Shown here one piece after another: positions 1 to 8,708 of a stretch of 64,000 nt of DNA; position 1 is the first letter of the stretch, and every line of letters starts with the position of its first letter. The position numbers and the translations under genes were made by a program. Source of the stretch: Halobacteriovoraceae bacterium (GTDB lineage Bacteria; Bdellovibrionota; Bacteriovoracia; Bacteriovoracales; Bacteriovoracaceae); contig JACKAJ010000015.1 of NCBI GenBank assembly GCA_020635135.1, forward strand, positions 1-64,000. Direction: 5' to 3'. The notes below the pieces were generated by a model. That model worked only from the letters and a program-made list of their open reading frames with translations. It had not been told where the DNA came from and searched no databases.

Positions 1-939
1 ACTACACACATTTTAAATTTGATTGCCCATGAACAAAGGATCATCTTTGTTTCACCTCTCAGAGCCTTGGCTGAAGAAGTGCTCCAAAGGGCCCCCATTA
101 AAGAAAAAGGATATCTCAATGCCCGTTGTGAATTTGAAAATTGGAAATTTATCGTTTGTACACCTGAATCACTACTCGTCAGTACATTAGAATTAAAAAG
201 AACTGACCTTATTGTTTTAGATGAAATTCACCTCTTTTATCTTTGGGGAGATAGCTTCCGAGAAAAACTGATTGAAATTCGTGAGCTCATTTTTACGAGT
301 TGTGAAAGGATGATCGCTCTCACTGCGACCATCTCAGATGAAGTCTTTGAAATTTACCAGCAAGAGGTTGCCTTAAATTTTGAACATAACTATCTGATGG
401 ACCTTGGTAATCACAAGCTGAATAATCCGCCCTTCATGCACCTGACGCTACCAAAATTTTTGATGACCGATGATCTTCTCAAAATTTTGATTGAATTTTC
501 TCTGACTAAAGGAAGAGTTTTGGTCTTTTCGAATCTCAGAAAGCGCGTCGATTTTTGGCAAGCAAACTTTCAACATTTCCAAGTCCTCACATGCAAAGGG
601 GGAGAAGTTCCGACCTTTGTTGAAGAACTCAAAAAAATATCTCCCGATCTCATTTTGAGCACTATTGCTCTGAGCCACGGAGTCAACCTGCCGAGTGTCG
701 GTTGTGTCGTCTTTGATGGTGATTTTAAAGATGAAAGTTTCTTGGTGCAGATGCTGGCCCGGGCCGGCAGGAGAGGAGAGTCGTTTTTTGCTATTTCCCA
801 CTCAGGATCAGCTGTTAGAAAGCTTTTGAGAAGCAGTGCATTCCCAAAGGTGACGCCGTACCTTTTGTTGATTAAAATTTTGCTATGGAAATGCAATCTC
901 TGGTGCTGTCCAAAACTCCCTATGGAGAACGACACCTAA
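1..939 (+). CDS. SF2 DExH-box helicase, 5' end outside window
   Basis: This is the C-terminal part of a superfamily 2 ATP-dependent helicase. The frame is open to base 1, so the Walker A region lies upstream of the window. Motifs in order are Ia (SPLRALAEEV), II (DEIH, so DExH type), III (TAT), a second RecA domain with motif V (STIALSHGVNLPSV), and VI (QMLARAGRRGE) with its arginine finger. The motif V/VI spacing resembles Ski2/Hel308/Lhr-type helicases, but the exact family cannot be fixed without the N-terminus. Its 3' end overlaps the recO start by 55 bp, so the two genes are probably co-transcribed and both concern DNA repair. Confidence 0.85.
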   Translation, partial: TTHILNLIAHEQRIIFVSPLRALAEEVLQRAPIKEKGYLNARCEFENWKFIVCTPESLLVSTLELKRTDLIVLDEIHLFYLWGDSFREKLIEIRELIFTSCERMIALTATISDEVFEIYQQEVALNFEHNYLMDLGNHKLNNPPFMHLTLPKFLMTDDLLKILIEFSLTKGRVLVFSNLRKRVDFWQANFQHFQVLTCKGGEVPTFVEELKKISPDLILSTIALSHGVNLPSVGCVVFDGDFKDESFLVQMLARAGRRGESFFAISHSGSAVRKLLRSSAFPKVTPYLLLIKILLWKCNLWCCPKLPMENDT

Positions 940-1646
940 TCTGTGATCTTCTCTATCAGAACGGTACAAGAAAAAAAGCAATTTTTTATGGAGGACGTGG
1001 CGGAGGCAAAAGTTCCAAGCCTTCTAAGCTAGAACTCGGACATCGTTTGCAGCATCCCAAAGTGACCCGAGAAAAAGAGGGCGGGCTTGTTTCGCTATCG
1101 GAGTGGGAACTTACCTGGAACCACAATCATATTGCCGGCAATCATCGCGCTTATTTTTTACTTTCTTTTGTTTGCGAACTTTTGCGTAGTATCTCAGATG
1201 ACTATGGTGAGCAAAGTGAGGACAAACTTTACAATTTATTAAGCAACGCAGTTTTTTTTATGGAAGAAGATCTGGTGGCGAAGAAATTCGATGCCAACGT
1301 TCATCTTGGACTTTTTTTGGTCAAACTTACTTACTATTCAGGAATCTTTCCCAATTTAGAAACTTGTCACTTTTGTGGAAGTGCACTGAGTTTACAAAAT
1401 GTTGAAGGTTTTCTCGCTAACGAAGGAAGTTTTAGTTGTCAATGCGATTCCGTAACAACAAGAGAAATCATTGATGGGCAAAAAGTACTTTACTCCCTTT
1501 ATCAACTCTATGGTGCAACCACTTACCGCAATCGAACACAACTGACTCCCGTTGCTTCAAATGCCCTTAAAATGGCGCTCAGATACTTTTTGGGACAGTT
1601 TCATCTATCGCAAGAAAGTCTAAAAAGTTACAAGTTTATTTTTTAG
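885..1646 (+). CDS. recO: DNA repair protein RecO
   Basis: RecO helps load RecA onto SSB-coated single-stranded DNA in the RecFOR pathway. The N-terminal strand pattern (SLVLSKTPYGERHLICDLL) fits the RecO OB fold. A CxxC pair (CHFCG) and a later CQC near residues 162-184 match the zinc-binding part of many RecO proteins. The length of 253 aa is usual for the family. The start lies inside the helicase gene, and ATG 891 is an alternative. The gene is probably translated from the helicase transcript. Confidence 0.78.
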   Translation: MEMQSLVLSKTPYGERHLICDLLYQNGTRKKAIFYGGRGGGKSSKPSKLELGHRLQHPKVTREKEGGLVSLSEWELTWNHNHIAGNHRAYFLLSFVCELLRSISDDYGEQSEDKLYNLLSNAVFFMEEDLVAKKFDANVHLGLFLVKLTYYSGIFPNLETCHFCGSALSLQNVEGFLANEGSFSCQCDSVTTREIIDGQKVLYSLYQLYGATTYRNRTQLTPVASNALKMALRYFLGQFHLSQESLKSYKFIF

Positions 1647-1730
1647 AAACTCCTTGTGTTTTGGCAATTCTCACATAGAATTTTACTCATTGTGAATTTT
1701 AGAACTTCTAACAAAACAAGGAGAATGAAA

Positions 1731-1970
1731 ATGGCAAAAGGAAAAAAAACAACAACTAAAAAAACAACAACAACGACTAGCAATTCAAAAAAAGAAATGC
1801 TTCTCGTTGGATCAAAAACGAAAGAAGCCCTCAAAGGAAAAGGTTTCAACGTTTCTTCTGATACAATCACAGCAATGAATGATTATGTTTATTGGCTAGT
1901 AGACCAAGCTCAAAAGAAATGTGCAGCGAACGGCCGTAAAACAATCCGACCATACGATATCCTTGCGTAA
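1731..1970 (+). CDS. Bacterial histone-fold protein with Lys/Thr-rich N-terminal tail
   Basis: A 79-aa basic protein. Residues 1-22 are a lysine/threonine tail. Residues ~27-79 follow the archaeal histone pattern: a helix, then VSSDTITAMNDYVYWLVDQA as the long alpha-2, then GRKTIRPYDIL, which matches the L2/alpha-3 signature of archaeal histones (GRKT..ED). It probably coats DNA as a dimer or multimer. Histone-fold proteins are known as major chromatin components in Bdellovibrio. ATG 1731 is preferred because AAGGAG at 1718-1723 is correctly spaced from it; ATG 1725 is too close and the longer upstream frame lacks a ribosome-binding site. That it acts as chromatin is inferred. Confidence 0.8.
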   Translation: MAKGKKTTTKKTTTTTSNSKKEMLLVGSKTKEALKGKGFNVSSDTITAMNDYVYWLVDQAQKKCAANGRKTIRPYDILA

Positions 1971-1986
1971 TATATAAAGAGAAAAT

Positions 1987-2298
1987 ATGAGAAATCTTTT
2001 AATTGTTTTAAGTTTTTCAATCGCAACAACTTTGTTGGCAAGCGCTGAGCAGTTTAAAGTCCCTGCCACGACTAAACTTGGATTTTCAATTATGAAATTT
2101 AAAATTCAAGATGCAGTTCAAGGCAAATTTGGAGCTCTTAACGGAACCTACAAATTTGATGCTGCGACAAATAAACTAGTCGATATCAACGTTACTATTG
2201 ATGTTAATTCAATCGATACTTCAGATGAGAAAAGAGATGGACACCTAAAGACTGATCCCGATTTTTTCAACACTGCCAAGATCAAAGATTGGAGGTAA
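1987..2298 (+). pseudogene. YceI-like periplasmic protein, truncated at the island junction
   Basis: It encodes a signal peptide (residues 1-20, ending ASA) and the first half of a YceI-fold lipid-binding domain: the start of the barrel, the DVNSIDTSDEKRDGHLKTDPDFF motif region, then TAK. Full-length family members run to about 190 residues and continue with a Y/F-P-x-I-x-F strand. Here the frame leaves the family after K98 (base 2280) and stops five codons later. Half the barrel is missing, so the product is probably non-functional. The missing 3' half is not present at the right end of the element. Confidence 0.75.
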
Positions 2299-4110
2299 TG
2301 TATCATAAGGATTTATGACAGACCCAGATTTATCAAATGTGATCCATGTATGAGCGTCGAAATTTTTCGATCTAATTTCACAATTTTTTCCATAAATAGC
2401 ATTTGAATATTTCTCTTGGATATATTTTGATTCGTTTAAGATTGCAGGAAGCACGTACTTTATTGAATTAGAACCTTTCGTGTAAGGTGAATAATAATAT
2501 TTCTTCACCATCTCGCAGAGATCAATCATGCTTCTCTTTCCTTCCCAGAGAATTTTTTTACCGTTCTTTTTACTAGTAATGGTCTCAATAAAGCTTATTA
2601 ATTCATCTCTATCAGAAACATCTGAATTGAGGAGTTGCTCTCTTATTTGGCATAGAACTGTATTCTCGTGATTGGAATAACGAAATATTGAACCTCTATT
2701 ACCAAGTGCATTTTTTAACTCTCTTACAAATTCAAAATTTGGGTGAAGTCCCTGAGTTGCATTTATATATTCATTTGCATGTTCAATTGATCCATCTTCA
2801 TAAATGATATGATGACTAAACTGAAAAGCAATTTGTTCATAAGGACGTTGCCCTTTATTGAAAGGAATCGCGACCATACATGTTTCAAAATCAATCATGT
2901 GAAGTGGGTACTCCCATGATGACATCTCTTCTTGTAGACCATTTATATCAATATAAGAGCTAGAATCTTGATCTTTGATCTTCTCAATTTGAAGAAGTTG
3001 TCTTTCTCCATTGGAAAGGCCTTCTCCGCTTTTACTTTGATCAATTTTTAAATCGTTTGCATCGAGATCTTCCATCAGAAACCTATTATCATCAATAGCT
3101 TTCTGTGCGCCTCTAAAGTTCCAAACATCAAAAGCAAAGGGTTTACTTAGATCTTCAGCATTAAGTCCATGCTGTTGCTTCCAGCATTCATTAAAGCCAC
3201 ATTCTTTTCCTGCTTCATTGGTTCTAAATTCACATGATTTACATTTAGATCCGACCGCAGTTTCAAGTTTCAAATCTTTTGATAAGGCATCAGCAAAATA
3301 CCAAATTGCTCCTTCAAATCCTCTGCCATCAAATCGTTCACTCATTTCCTCATCATTGTGAATAATTTCTATAATTTCATTAACTGGTAACTTACATAAT
3401 ATTTGATCACCAAGTGCTTTTTCTGAGATATCACCTTTAGGTACAGCTCCCGTTCGACCTTTATTATTAACCAAAACAAATTTTTGATTAAGGCCATCAA
3501 CAGTTGCGACTTTGGATTTATCTGCACACATGAGATAATTATTTATTCTGTAATCAGGAAAAGCTTGTTTTAAAACAAAAGATTGAAATGCAACATCATA
3601 AAGATAGGATTTCCAATCATTCTTAAGCGAGTGTATACCCCGCTTTAATTCTCTGGAGTTCCACAATTCATCTTCAAATTCTTGTGGATGAGCGGATTTT
3701 GATTTAACTTCGATTAAATTAAACGTATTTCCTTTCTTTTCTAATATATCTATTCTGATAAACAAATTTTTATATCTTATAGCAGCTTCAAAGATAACCA
3801 CTTCATCTAGTTTCAAAAGCTCTAATGTCTTTTTCTCGGATGTTTCATAATCTAGTTCAGTAATGTCATGGCCATTGGGATAATAGCACTTCGCAAGTTC
3901 ACCAACTTGAAATCCTCCTTTGGCCAAAGCCTCTAGAAAAGGATCATCAAGCTTTGAATTGGCATATTTGTCTTTATGTTCGTTGTAATAAAGCTTTGTA
4001 GGGCATTCAAGAGCAATTTTGAATCGAGACTTAGTTAAATATCGCATTTTATTACTATCGGAATATCCGGCAATTACTTGAGTATCCAGCTTGCCTTTCC
4101 TGTTTTTCAT
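2245..4110 (-). CDS. DUF2779 protein with Cas4-like nuclease region, C-terminally truncated
   Basis: A 621-aa frame. The N-terminal third (RYLTKSRFKIALECPTKLYY, later FNLIEVKSK) resembles PD-(D/E)XK nucleases of the Cas4/RecB type, with a cysteine group (CKSCEFR, CGFNECW) that could hold an iron-sulfur cluster. The C-terminal half (MIDFET, IAFQFSHH, FRYSNHENTVL) is the DUF2779 domain with RNase H-like exonuclease features. The family signature INPYDTLPPIF is followed at once by a 12-residue tail encoded by antisense yceI sequence, so the natural C-terminus is lost. AGGAG just upstream supports ATG 4110. The cellular role is unknown; a defence link is possible. Confidence 0.7.
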   Translation of the reverse strand: MKNRKGKLDTQVIAGYSDSNKMRYLTKSRFKIALECPTKLYYNEHKDKYANSKLDDPFLEALAKGGFQVGELAKCYYPNGHDITELDYETSEKKTLELLKLDEVVIFEAAIRYKNLFIRIDILEKKGNTFNLIEVKSKSAHPQEFEDELWNSRELKRGIHSLKNDWKSYLYDVAFQSFVLKQAFPDYRINNYLMCADKSKVATVDGLNQKFVLVNNKGRTGAVPKGDISEKALGDQILCKLPVNEIIEIIHNDEEMSERFDGRGFEGAIWYFADALSKDLKLETAVGSKCKSCEFRTNEAGKECGFNECWKQQHGLNAEDLSKPFAFDVWNFRGAQKAIDDNRFLMEDLDANDLKIDQSKSGEGLSNGERQLLQIEKIKDQDSSSYIDINGLQEEMSSWEYPLHMIDFETCMVAIPFNKGQRPYEQIAFQFSHHIIYEDGSIEHANEYINATQGLHPNFEFVRELKNALGNRGSIFRYSNHENTVLCQIREQLLNSDVSDRDELISFIETITSKKNGKKILWEGKRSMIDLCEMVKKYYYSPYTKGSNSIKYVLPAILNESKYIQEKYSNAIYGKNCEIRSKNFDAHTWITFDKSGSVINPYDTLPPIFDLGSVEKIGISL

Positions 4111-4184
4111 TCCTCTCCTAACCTGTTGAAATAATGTAATTTTTACTAATGTTGAGTCTCTATTAAGATTGATTTAAGAGATCC

Positions 4185-4340
4185 TCATGGTTTTATTTGA
4201 CTCTCGCTATACTCCTCGCCTAGCTCGTAAAACAAGCATTCTACTTCAAATAGGCAGATTTCAGCGATCAATTCCTCCGTTGAATTCGCATCCAAGAGCA
4301 GATTAAAAATTTTTTCGTAATCAAGGTACTTTATATTCAT
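4185..4340 (-). CDS. Small acidic ORF (51 aa), uncertain
   Basis: Starts MNIKYLDYEKIFNLLLDA and is rich in Glu and Leu. It lies between the WYL remnant and the DUF2779 gene on the same strand. It has no clear ribosome-binding site. It could be a small partner protein or the decayed end of an older gene. Confidence 0.25.
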   Translation of the reverse strand: MNIKYLDYEKIFNLLLDANSTEELIAEICLFEVECLFYELGEEYSESQIKP

Positions 4341-4378
4341 CTGCAAATTCTAAGGTGAAAGAGTCTCAAATATTGGGA

Positions 4379-4622
4379 CTAAGCCACTTTCAACAGCTTG
4401 TTACGCTTAACTGCATCTACGGCCTTTCTAACGAATGAATCCCTTAGTGGATCTGGAGTTATAATTTCGATGTCTTAAGCATATACAAATAATTGCCCTA
4501 AAAACTCGCTCTCATTTGAATACACTAGCTTGTAGTCATCATAGATTAGTTCTCTCAACTTTGGACTGTCTGTAAACAGGTCAATTGTCTGCTAATTCTT
4601 GGTTTCAACGGCTTTTACGAGA
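4379..4622 (-). pseudogene. Remnant of a WYL-domain transcriptional regulator
   Basis: One minus-strand frame reads as the C-terminal part of a WYL-domain regulator: KAVETKN, stop, QTIDLFTDSPKLRELIYDD, then SNESEFLGQLFVYA, stop, DIEIITPDPLRDSFVRKA and VDAVKRNK. Two in-frame stops interrupt it and no N-terminal HTH is left. WYL regulators often control phage-defence loci, so this may be the dead regulator of the neighbouring cassette. The rest of the 600-bp gap (4111-4714) shows only the small ORF and a promoter. Confidence 0.5.
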
Positions 4623-4656
4623 ATATACCAAGGTATAGGAATATTGTTCTTCTATC

Positions 4657-4686
4657 TTGTTGTAAATACACGCAAAAAGGTACAAT
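4657..4686 (+). promoter_or_regulatory. Sigma70-type promoter for the methyltransferase operon
   Basis: TTGTTG at 4657-4662 and TACAAT at 4681-4686, spaced by 18 bp, about 30 bp upstream of the ATG at 4715. AAGGAG precedes that ATG. Confidence 0.45.
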
Positions 4687-4714
4687 AAAGTATCAGCAGT
4701 AAAGGAGTTGCAAT

Positions 4715-6757
4715 ATGGGAAAGGAATCCCGAATCATGGAATACTATATTTCAAAACAAGAAGAGGTAGATTTTGTTCTAAATCAGAGTGCAATAGATGC
4801 TGAAGATTTTCAAGTTGAAAAAGCATTTTCAAAAAGTATAAGAACAAAAAAAGATACAACTACTTATAATGCACATTCTTATCCGACAAAAGTTCCACCA
4901 GAAGGCATTACTCCATTTATAAAACATTATACTAAGCCGGGTGATGTCGTACTTGATCCATTTTGTGGAAGTGGAATGACAGGATTAGGTGTTAGAATGT
5001 TTACATCTGATAGTGGTGAACAAAGAAATGTAATCTTAAATGATCTTGGGACAGCAGCTACACATATTGCATATAACTATAACAACCCTGTAGATGCGAA
5101 TGAGCTAGAGAGTGAATTTAATAAAATACTACAAAAATTAAGTAAATTTAGAACAGATATGTATAAAACATATCATTCCTTAGATAAAAATTTTCCACTT
5201 AATACAATAAAGTTAGATAAGCTTTCAAAGGCAAAATCTAATAATGGAATACTTTCTATTAAGCAAAATGGAAAAGTATATCAGTTTGTAGAAGCAGAGA
5301 TTGTTACTGCAATTTGGAGTGAAGTTAATGAATGTACTAATTGCGAGGGAGAGATAAACTTATGGGAAGTTGCCATGAATCCAAAAACTGGGAAAATGGC
5401 TAAATCTTTTAAATGCACTCATTGTAATACAACCCACTCAAGAAAGGATTTTAAATCGCCAAAATCAAGCGAGGCAACTTACCTTATTTATGAATATACT
5501 TGTCCAAAAACTAATAGATTGAAGCGTAGTGAAAGAAACATGACTAGCTTTGATAGAGAAATACTAAGTAAGTTGGAAAGAAAACGAATTACAACTTGGT
5601 ACCCAACGCAAGACATTTCACCAAAAAGAGAAATGATGACAATGGGGCCAGCGAAACTTGGTATAACTAAAGTTAGTGATTTTTATACAAAAAGAAATCT
5701 AAATGTATGTTCTCAGATATGGAATGAGATTGATAAGTTGAAATGTGAAAGAACTAAGGCGGCTTTAAAGTTTGCTTGTACTAATACATTTTGGCACGCA
5801 ACCAGAATGAGAAGATTTAATGTTAAAGGTGGAATGAGGCCATTGACAGGTACTTTATATGTTCCTCAGATTTCAGCGGAATGTAATGTTTTTAAAGTTC
5901 TTACAAAGAAAGTTAATGAGCTAGTTAAGTTTTACTCCTTAAATATATTTAAAAAGGACTTACTTTCTGGAAATATTCAAACTTGTCACTTAAATGAAAG
6001 TGCTACAGATTTAAAACCAATTCCCGATTCTAGTATAGACTATATTTTCACTGACCCTCCTTTTGGGGGAAATATATTTTACTCAGACTGTAATGTAATT
6101 TGGGAAGGATGGTTGAACAAACTTACTGATGATACAAAAGAAATTCTTTTTAACCGTTCAAGAAAACCAAAGGATGGTGGGAAAACAAGATCAGATTATC
6201 ATATGTTAATGGATTCTGCTTTTAGTGAAATGTTTAGAGTTCTAAAGAGTGGTAAATGGGCATCAGTAGTTTTTAATAACTCAGACAATGATATTTTAGC
6301 AGGCTTTCTTGATAGTGCTGTAAAAGCTGGTTTCCAAGTTGAAGAGGTCACTTTTTTTGATAAGGATCAAAAAAGTGTTAAGGGTTATATGGGACAGAAA
6401 GGAATTCAAAATGTTACAAATCTTGATATAGTTCTTACTGTAAGAAAACCATTGGAAGACTCTAAAGTAAAATCAATATCAAGGAAAAAAGTAGATGATC
6501 GTTTTATCTACAATCAAATTCAAAAATACTTAGCTGATCTTCCCAAAAAAATTCGACAAGACAGCACTTTGTTTACCGAGGAACATAGAACAACCCCATT
6601 TTTACACTCAATGCTACTCAGAAAATTTATTAAAAAGAATATTGATTTAAGAGAGCTGACAATTGAAAGAATAAATTTCATTTGTGAAAATGGTGGCATG
6701 AACTATAAAAATGGTCACTGGTATATTAAGCAATCAAACACAGAGGTTGCAGCATAA
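4715..6757 (+). CDS. DNA amino-methyltransferase (N6-adenine or N4-cytosine) with internal zinc ribbon
   Basis: Predicted to methylate an exocyclic amino group in host DNA and so protect it from the downstream nuclease. An AdoMet-binding motif I (DPFCGSG) lies at residues 81-87, after a motif X-like YPTKVPPEGI at 56-65. The catalytic motif IV is DPPF at 447-450. The order X-I-(long insert)-IV is alpha-like. The roughly 350-residue insert carries CxxC pairs at C207/C210 and C234/C237, probably a zinc ribbon, and may be the target-recognition region. AAGGAG supports the ATG. The stop overlaps the McrB-like start by one base. Adenine versus cytosine specificity cannot be read from DPPF alone. 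Confidence 0.85.
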   Translation: MGKESRIMEYYISKQEEVDFVLNQSAIDAEDFQVEKAFSKSIRTKKDTTTYNAHSYPTKVPPEGITPFIKHYTKPGDVVLDPFCGSGMTGLGVRMFTSDSGEQRNVILNDLGTAATHIAYNYNNPVDANELESEFNKILQKLSKFRTDMYKTYHSLDKNFPLNTIKLDKLSKAKSNNGILSIKQNGKVYQFVEAEIVTAIWSEVNECTNCEGEINLWEVAMNPKTGKMAKSFKCTHCNTTHSRKDFKSPKSSEATYLIYEYTCPKTNRLKRSERNMTSFDREILSKLERKRITTWYPTQDISPKREMMTMGPAKLGITKVSDFYTKRNLNVCSQIWNEIDKLKCERTKAALKFACTNTFWHATRMRRFNVKGGMRPLTGTLYVPQISAECNVFKVLTKKVNELVKFYSLNIFKKDLLSGNIQTCHLNESATDLKPIPDSSIDYIFTDPPFGGNIFYSDCNVIWEGWLNKLTDDTKEILFNRSRKPKDGGKTRSDYHMLMDSAFSEMFRVLKSGKWASVVFNNSDNDILAGFLDSAVKAGFQVEEVTFFDKDQKSVKGYMGQKGIQNVTNLDIVLTVRKPLEDSKVKSISRKKVDDRFIYNQIQKYLADLPKKIRQDSTLFTEEHRTTPFLHSMLLRKFIKKNIDLRELTIERINFICENGGMNYKNGHWYIKQSNTEVAA

Positions 6758-8703
6758 TGGCAAGGTCTGGAATTACACCAAATGATATTTATGGGCTATT
6801 GTTTAATACATTGAAATATTACGACTGTGAGGTTGTATCTACAACAAGTTACGGCGAGGACTATAAAGACTTTGTAATTATAAAATTTGAAAGAAATAGT
6901 AAAACATATGTTTTATTCATTAAGCCATTAACTCCATCTAGTAGAAACCCAGAGAGTGAATATAACTTTCAAATTATAGATTCACAGAAGAACAAACTAA
7001 AAGAACTCGCCGACAAACTTAAAGGAAAATATATTTATGCAGGTTGGGCACAAGATAAAAAGTGTATTCTTGTAGCAGCCTCAGAAAAGGTTGAAAAATC
7101 AGCTAATCAGGGTTCTGTTTTTTTGGCTGTTGATAAATTTAAAGAACAAATTGATGAATATAAAAACAAAGTTTTTGTCCGAAAAATTGCTAAGAGTGAA
7201 AATTATTTTAGTCACTGCTTCTTAGAAGAAAATCTAGGTTACTACCTAGATTTGTTAAATACAGGCACAATTAATCTAATTGATGGATCAACAAAGGGAA
7301 TTGATGATGAAGGATTCGTAAAGTTTCCTAAGAATAAATCTTCAAATACTCAATCAAAAGATGATGAGCTAGTTAAAAAAACAAGCTACCCAACTTCAAA
7401 TAATTTAATTCTATATGGGCCACCTGGAACTGGAAAAACAAGATCAGCAGCTATAATTGCAAATAAGTTGATTAATGGAGAAGGGATAATCAATGATCCA
7501 GAAGTTTTAAACTTTTCTGACTATCCTGAAGAAATTTTATCGACTAATAAGAACCAATATTACAGTACACAATTTCATCCATCTTTTTCTTACGAAGACT
7601 TTTTTGAAGGTCTTCGGCCTGTTCAAATTCAAACACCCGAAAAATCAGATGTCAATTACCTGGTCGTTCCTGGGGTTTTCAAAGCAATATCACAATTAGC
7701 TAGAGCTTATTTGGAAAAGAGCGAGTATGGAATTGATTTGAATGTTCAGTATTTAGTAGAAAGTAATCAGAATGGTAACGTCACAAAAAAATGGGTAATT
7801 GACACTCAATCTTTAGTTGGGATTTATAGGCTTGAGGATAGAAAAGGGTTTTTGACTTACAAAGATAAAAAAGTTCTTCATACAGGTAGTGGACATGATG
7901 ACCAGTTAGTTGTACCTGAAGGAATTGAGCCTAATGTCTCAGGAGTATATCCCGTAAAGTGGTACTCAATAGATGATGTTAATAATGTTGATTTTGTTCT
8001 TTTCATTGATGAGTTAAATAGAGGAAATCCAGCCAAGATATTTGGAGAAGCTTTAAGTTTAATTGAAGATACAAAAAGATATGGGAGAAAAGAACAAGCT
8101 AAGATTACCCTTCCATATTCAAGGCAAGATTTTGTTGTTCCACCTAATCTACACATCGTTTGCTCAATGAATTCATCAGACAAAAGTTTAATGAACTTAG
8201 ACCAAGCATTTAGAAGAAGGTTTACATTTGTATATTTCCCTCCCGCTTTTGAGATTGTAGATAGTGAACAATTTAAAACACGCTCCAAAGGCGTTTTTGA
8301 TGACAACCTTTTAACAAGTATAAAAAATCATTTCTTAGTAATTAATAGAGCATTAAAAGAAACTGGAATTTCTCAAGAAAATCATATTGGGCATTCTTAC
8401 CTTCTAAAACTTTTACGGATGTCTTATTTTGAAATAAGTAAAAACACAAAGGCAGACCCAAGAGAAGTAGTTCGATTTTTTCTAAAACAAACATGGGAAA
8501 ATGAGTTACATAGTCAAATTAGAGAAATTATTGGTGAATTCAAACTTGAAGAATTTTGTGATAATTTTGCAAGTGAATCTTCAAAAGTAAAAAAAGATGA
8601 TATTTACTTAATATCTGGTGATGATGTAAACAAACTCTTAATTAGATATTTATCAGATTTACAACCATTAGCAGATAATTTTCCATGGAAAAAAGCAGGA
8701 TAA
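6757..8703 (+). CDS. McrB-like AAA+ NTPase
   Basis: The motor subunit of a McrBC-type restriction complex, which would hydrolyse nucleotide, translocate on DNA and activate the McrC-like nuclease. Residues 1-190 form a variable N-terminal domain that probably binds DNA. Walker A is GPPGTGKT at 221-228, and Walker B is FIDELNR with D418/E419. The sensor and arginine-finger region reads SMNSSDKSLMNLDQAFRRRF. An insertion of about 100 residues lies between the two Walker motifs. Whether it uses GTP, as in E. coli McrB, or ATP cannot be told here. It overlaps the methyltransferase gene by one base and sits 5 bp before the McrC-like gene. Confidence 0.85.
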   Translation: MARSGITPNDIYGLLFNTLKYYDCEVVSTTSYGEDYKDFVIIKFERNSKTYVLFIKPLTPSSRNPESEYNFQIIDSQKNKLKELADKLKGKYIYAGWAQDKKCILVAASEKVEKSANQGSVFLAVDKFKEQIDEYKNKVFVRKIAKSENYFSHCFLEENLGYYLDLLNTGTINLIDGSTKGIDDEGFVKFPKNKSSNTQSKDDELVKKTSYPTSNNLILYGPPGTGKTRSAAIIANKLINGEGIINDPEVLNFSDYPEEILSTNKNQYYSTQFHPSFSYEDFFEGLRPVQIQTPEKSDVNYLVVPGVFKAISQLARAYLEKSEYGIDLNVQYLVESNQNGNVTKKWVIDTQSLVGIYRLEDRKGFLTYKDKKVLHTGSGHDDQLVVPEGIEPNVSGVYPVKWYSIDDVNNVDFVLFIDELNRGNPAKIFGEALSLIEDTKRYGRKEQAKITLPYSRQDFVVPPNLHIVCSMNSSDKSLMNLDQAFRRRFTFVYFPPAFEIVDSEQFKTRSKGVFDDNLLTSIKNHFLVINRALKETGISQENHIGHSYLLKLLRMSYFEISKNTKADPREVVRFFLKQTWENELHSQIREIIGEFKLEEFCDNFASESSKVKKDDIYLISGDDVNKLLIRYLSDLQPLADNFPWKKAG

Positions 8704-8708
8704 TATAA

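Noticed and set aside
2276..2290. Short shared CCAAGA words near 2276 and 28431 as att repeats
   Set aside because: Only about six bases match, which is expected by chance.
2245..4110. DUF2779 gene as a CRISPR Cas4
   Set aside because: Only the N-terminal part resembles Cas4-type nucleases; the rest is DUF2779, and no CRISPR locus is nearby.
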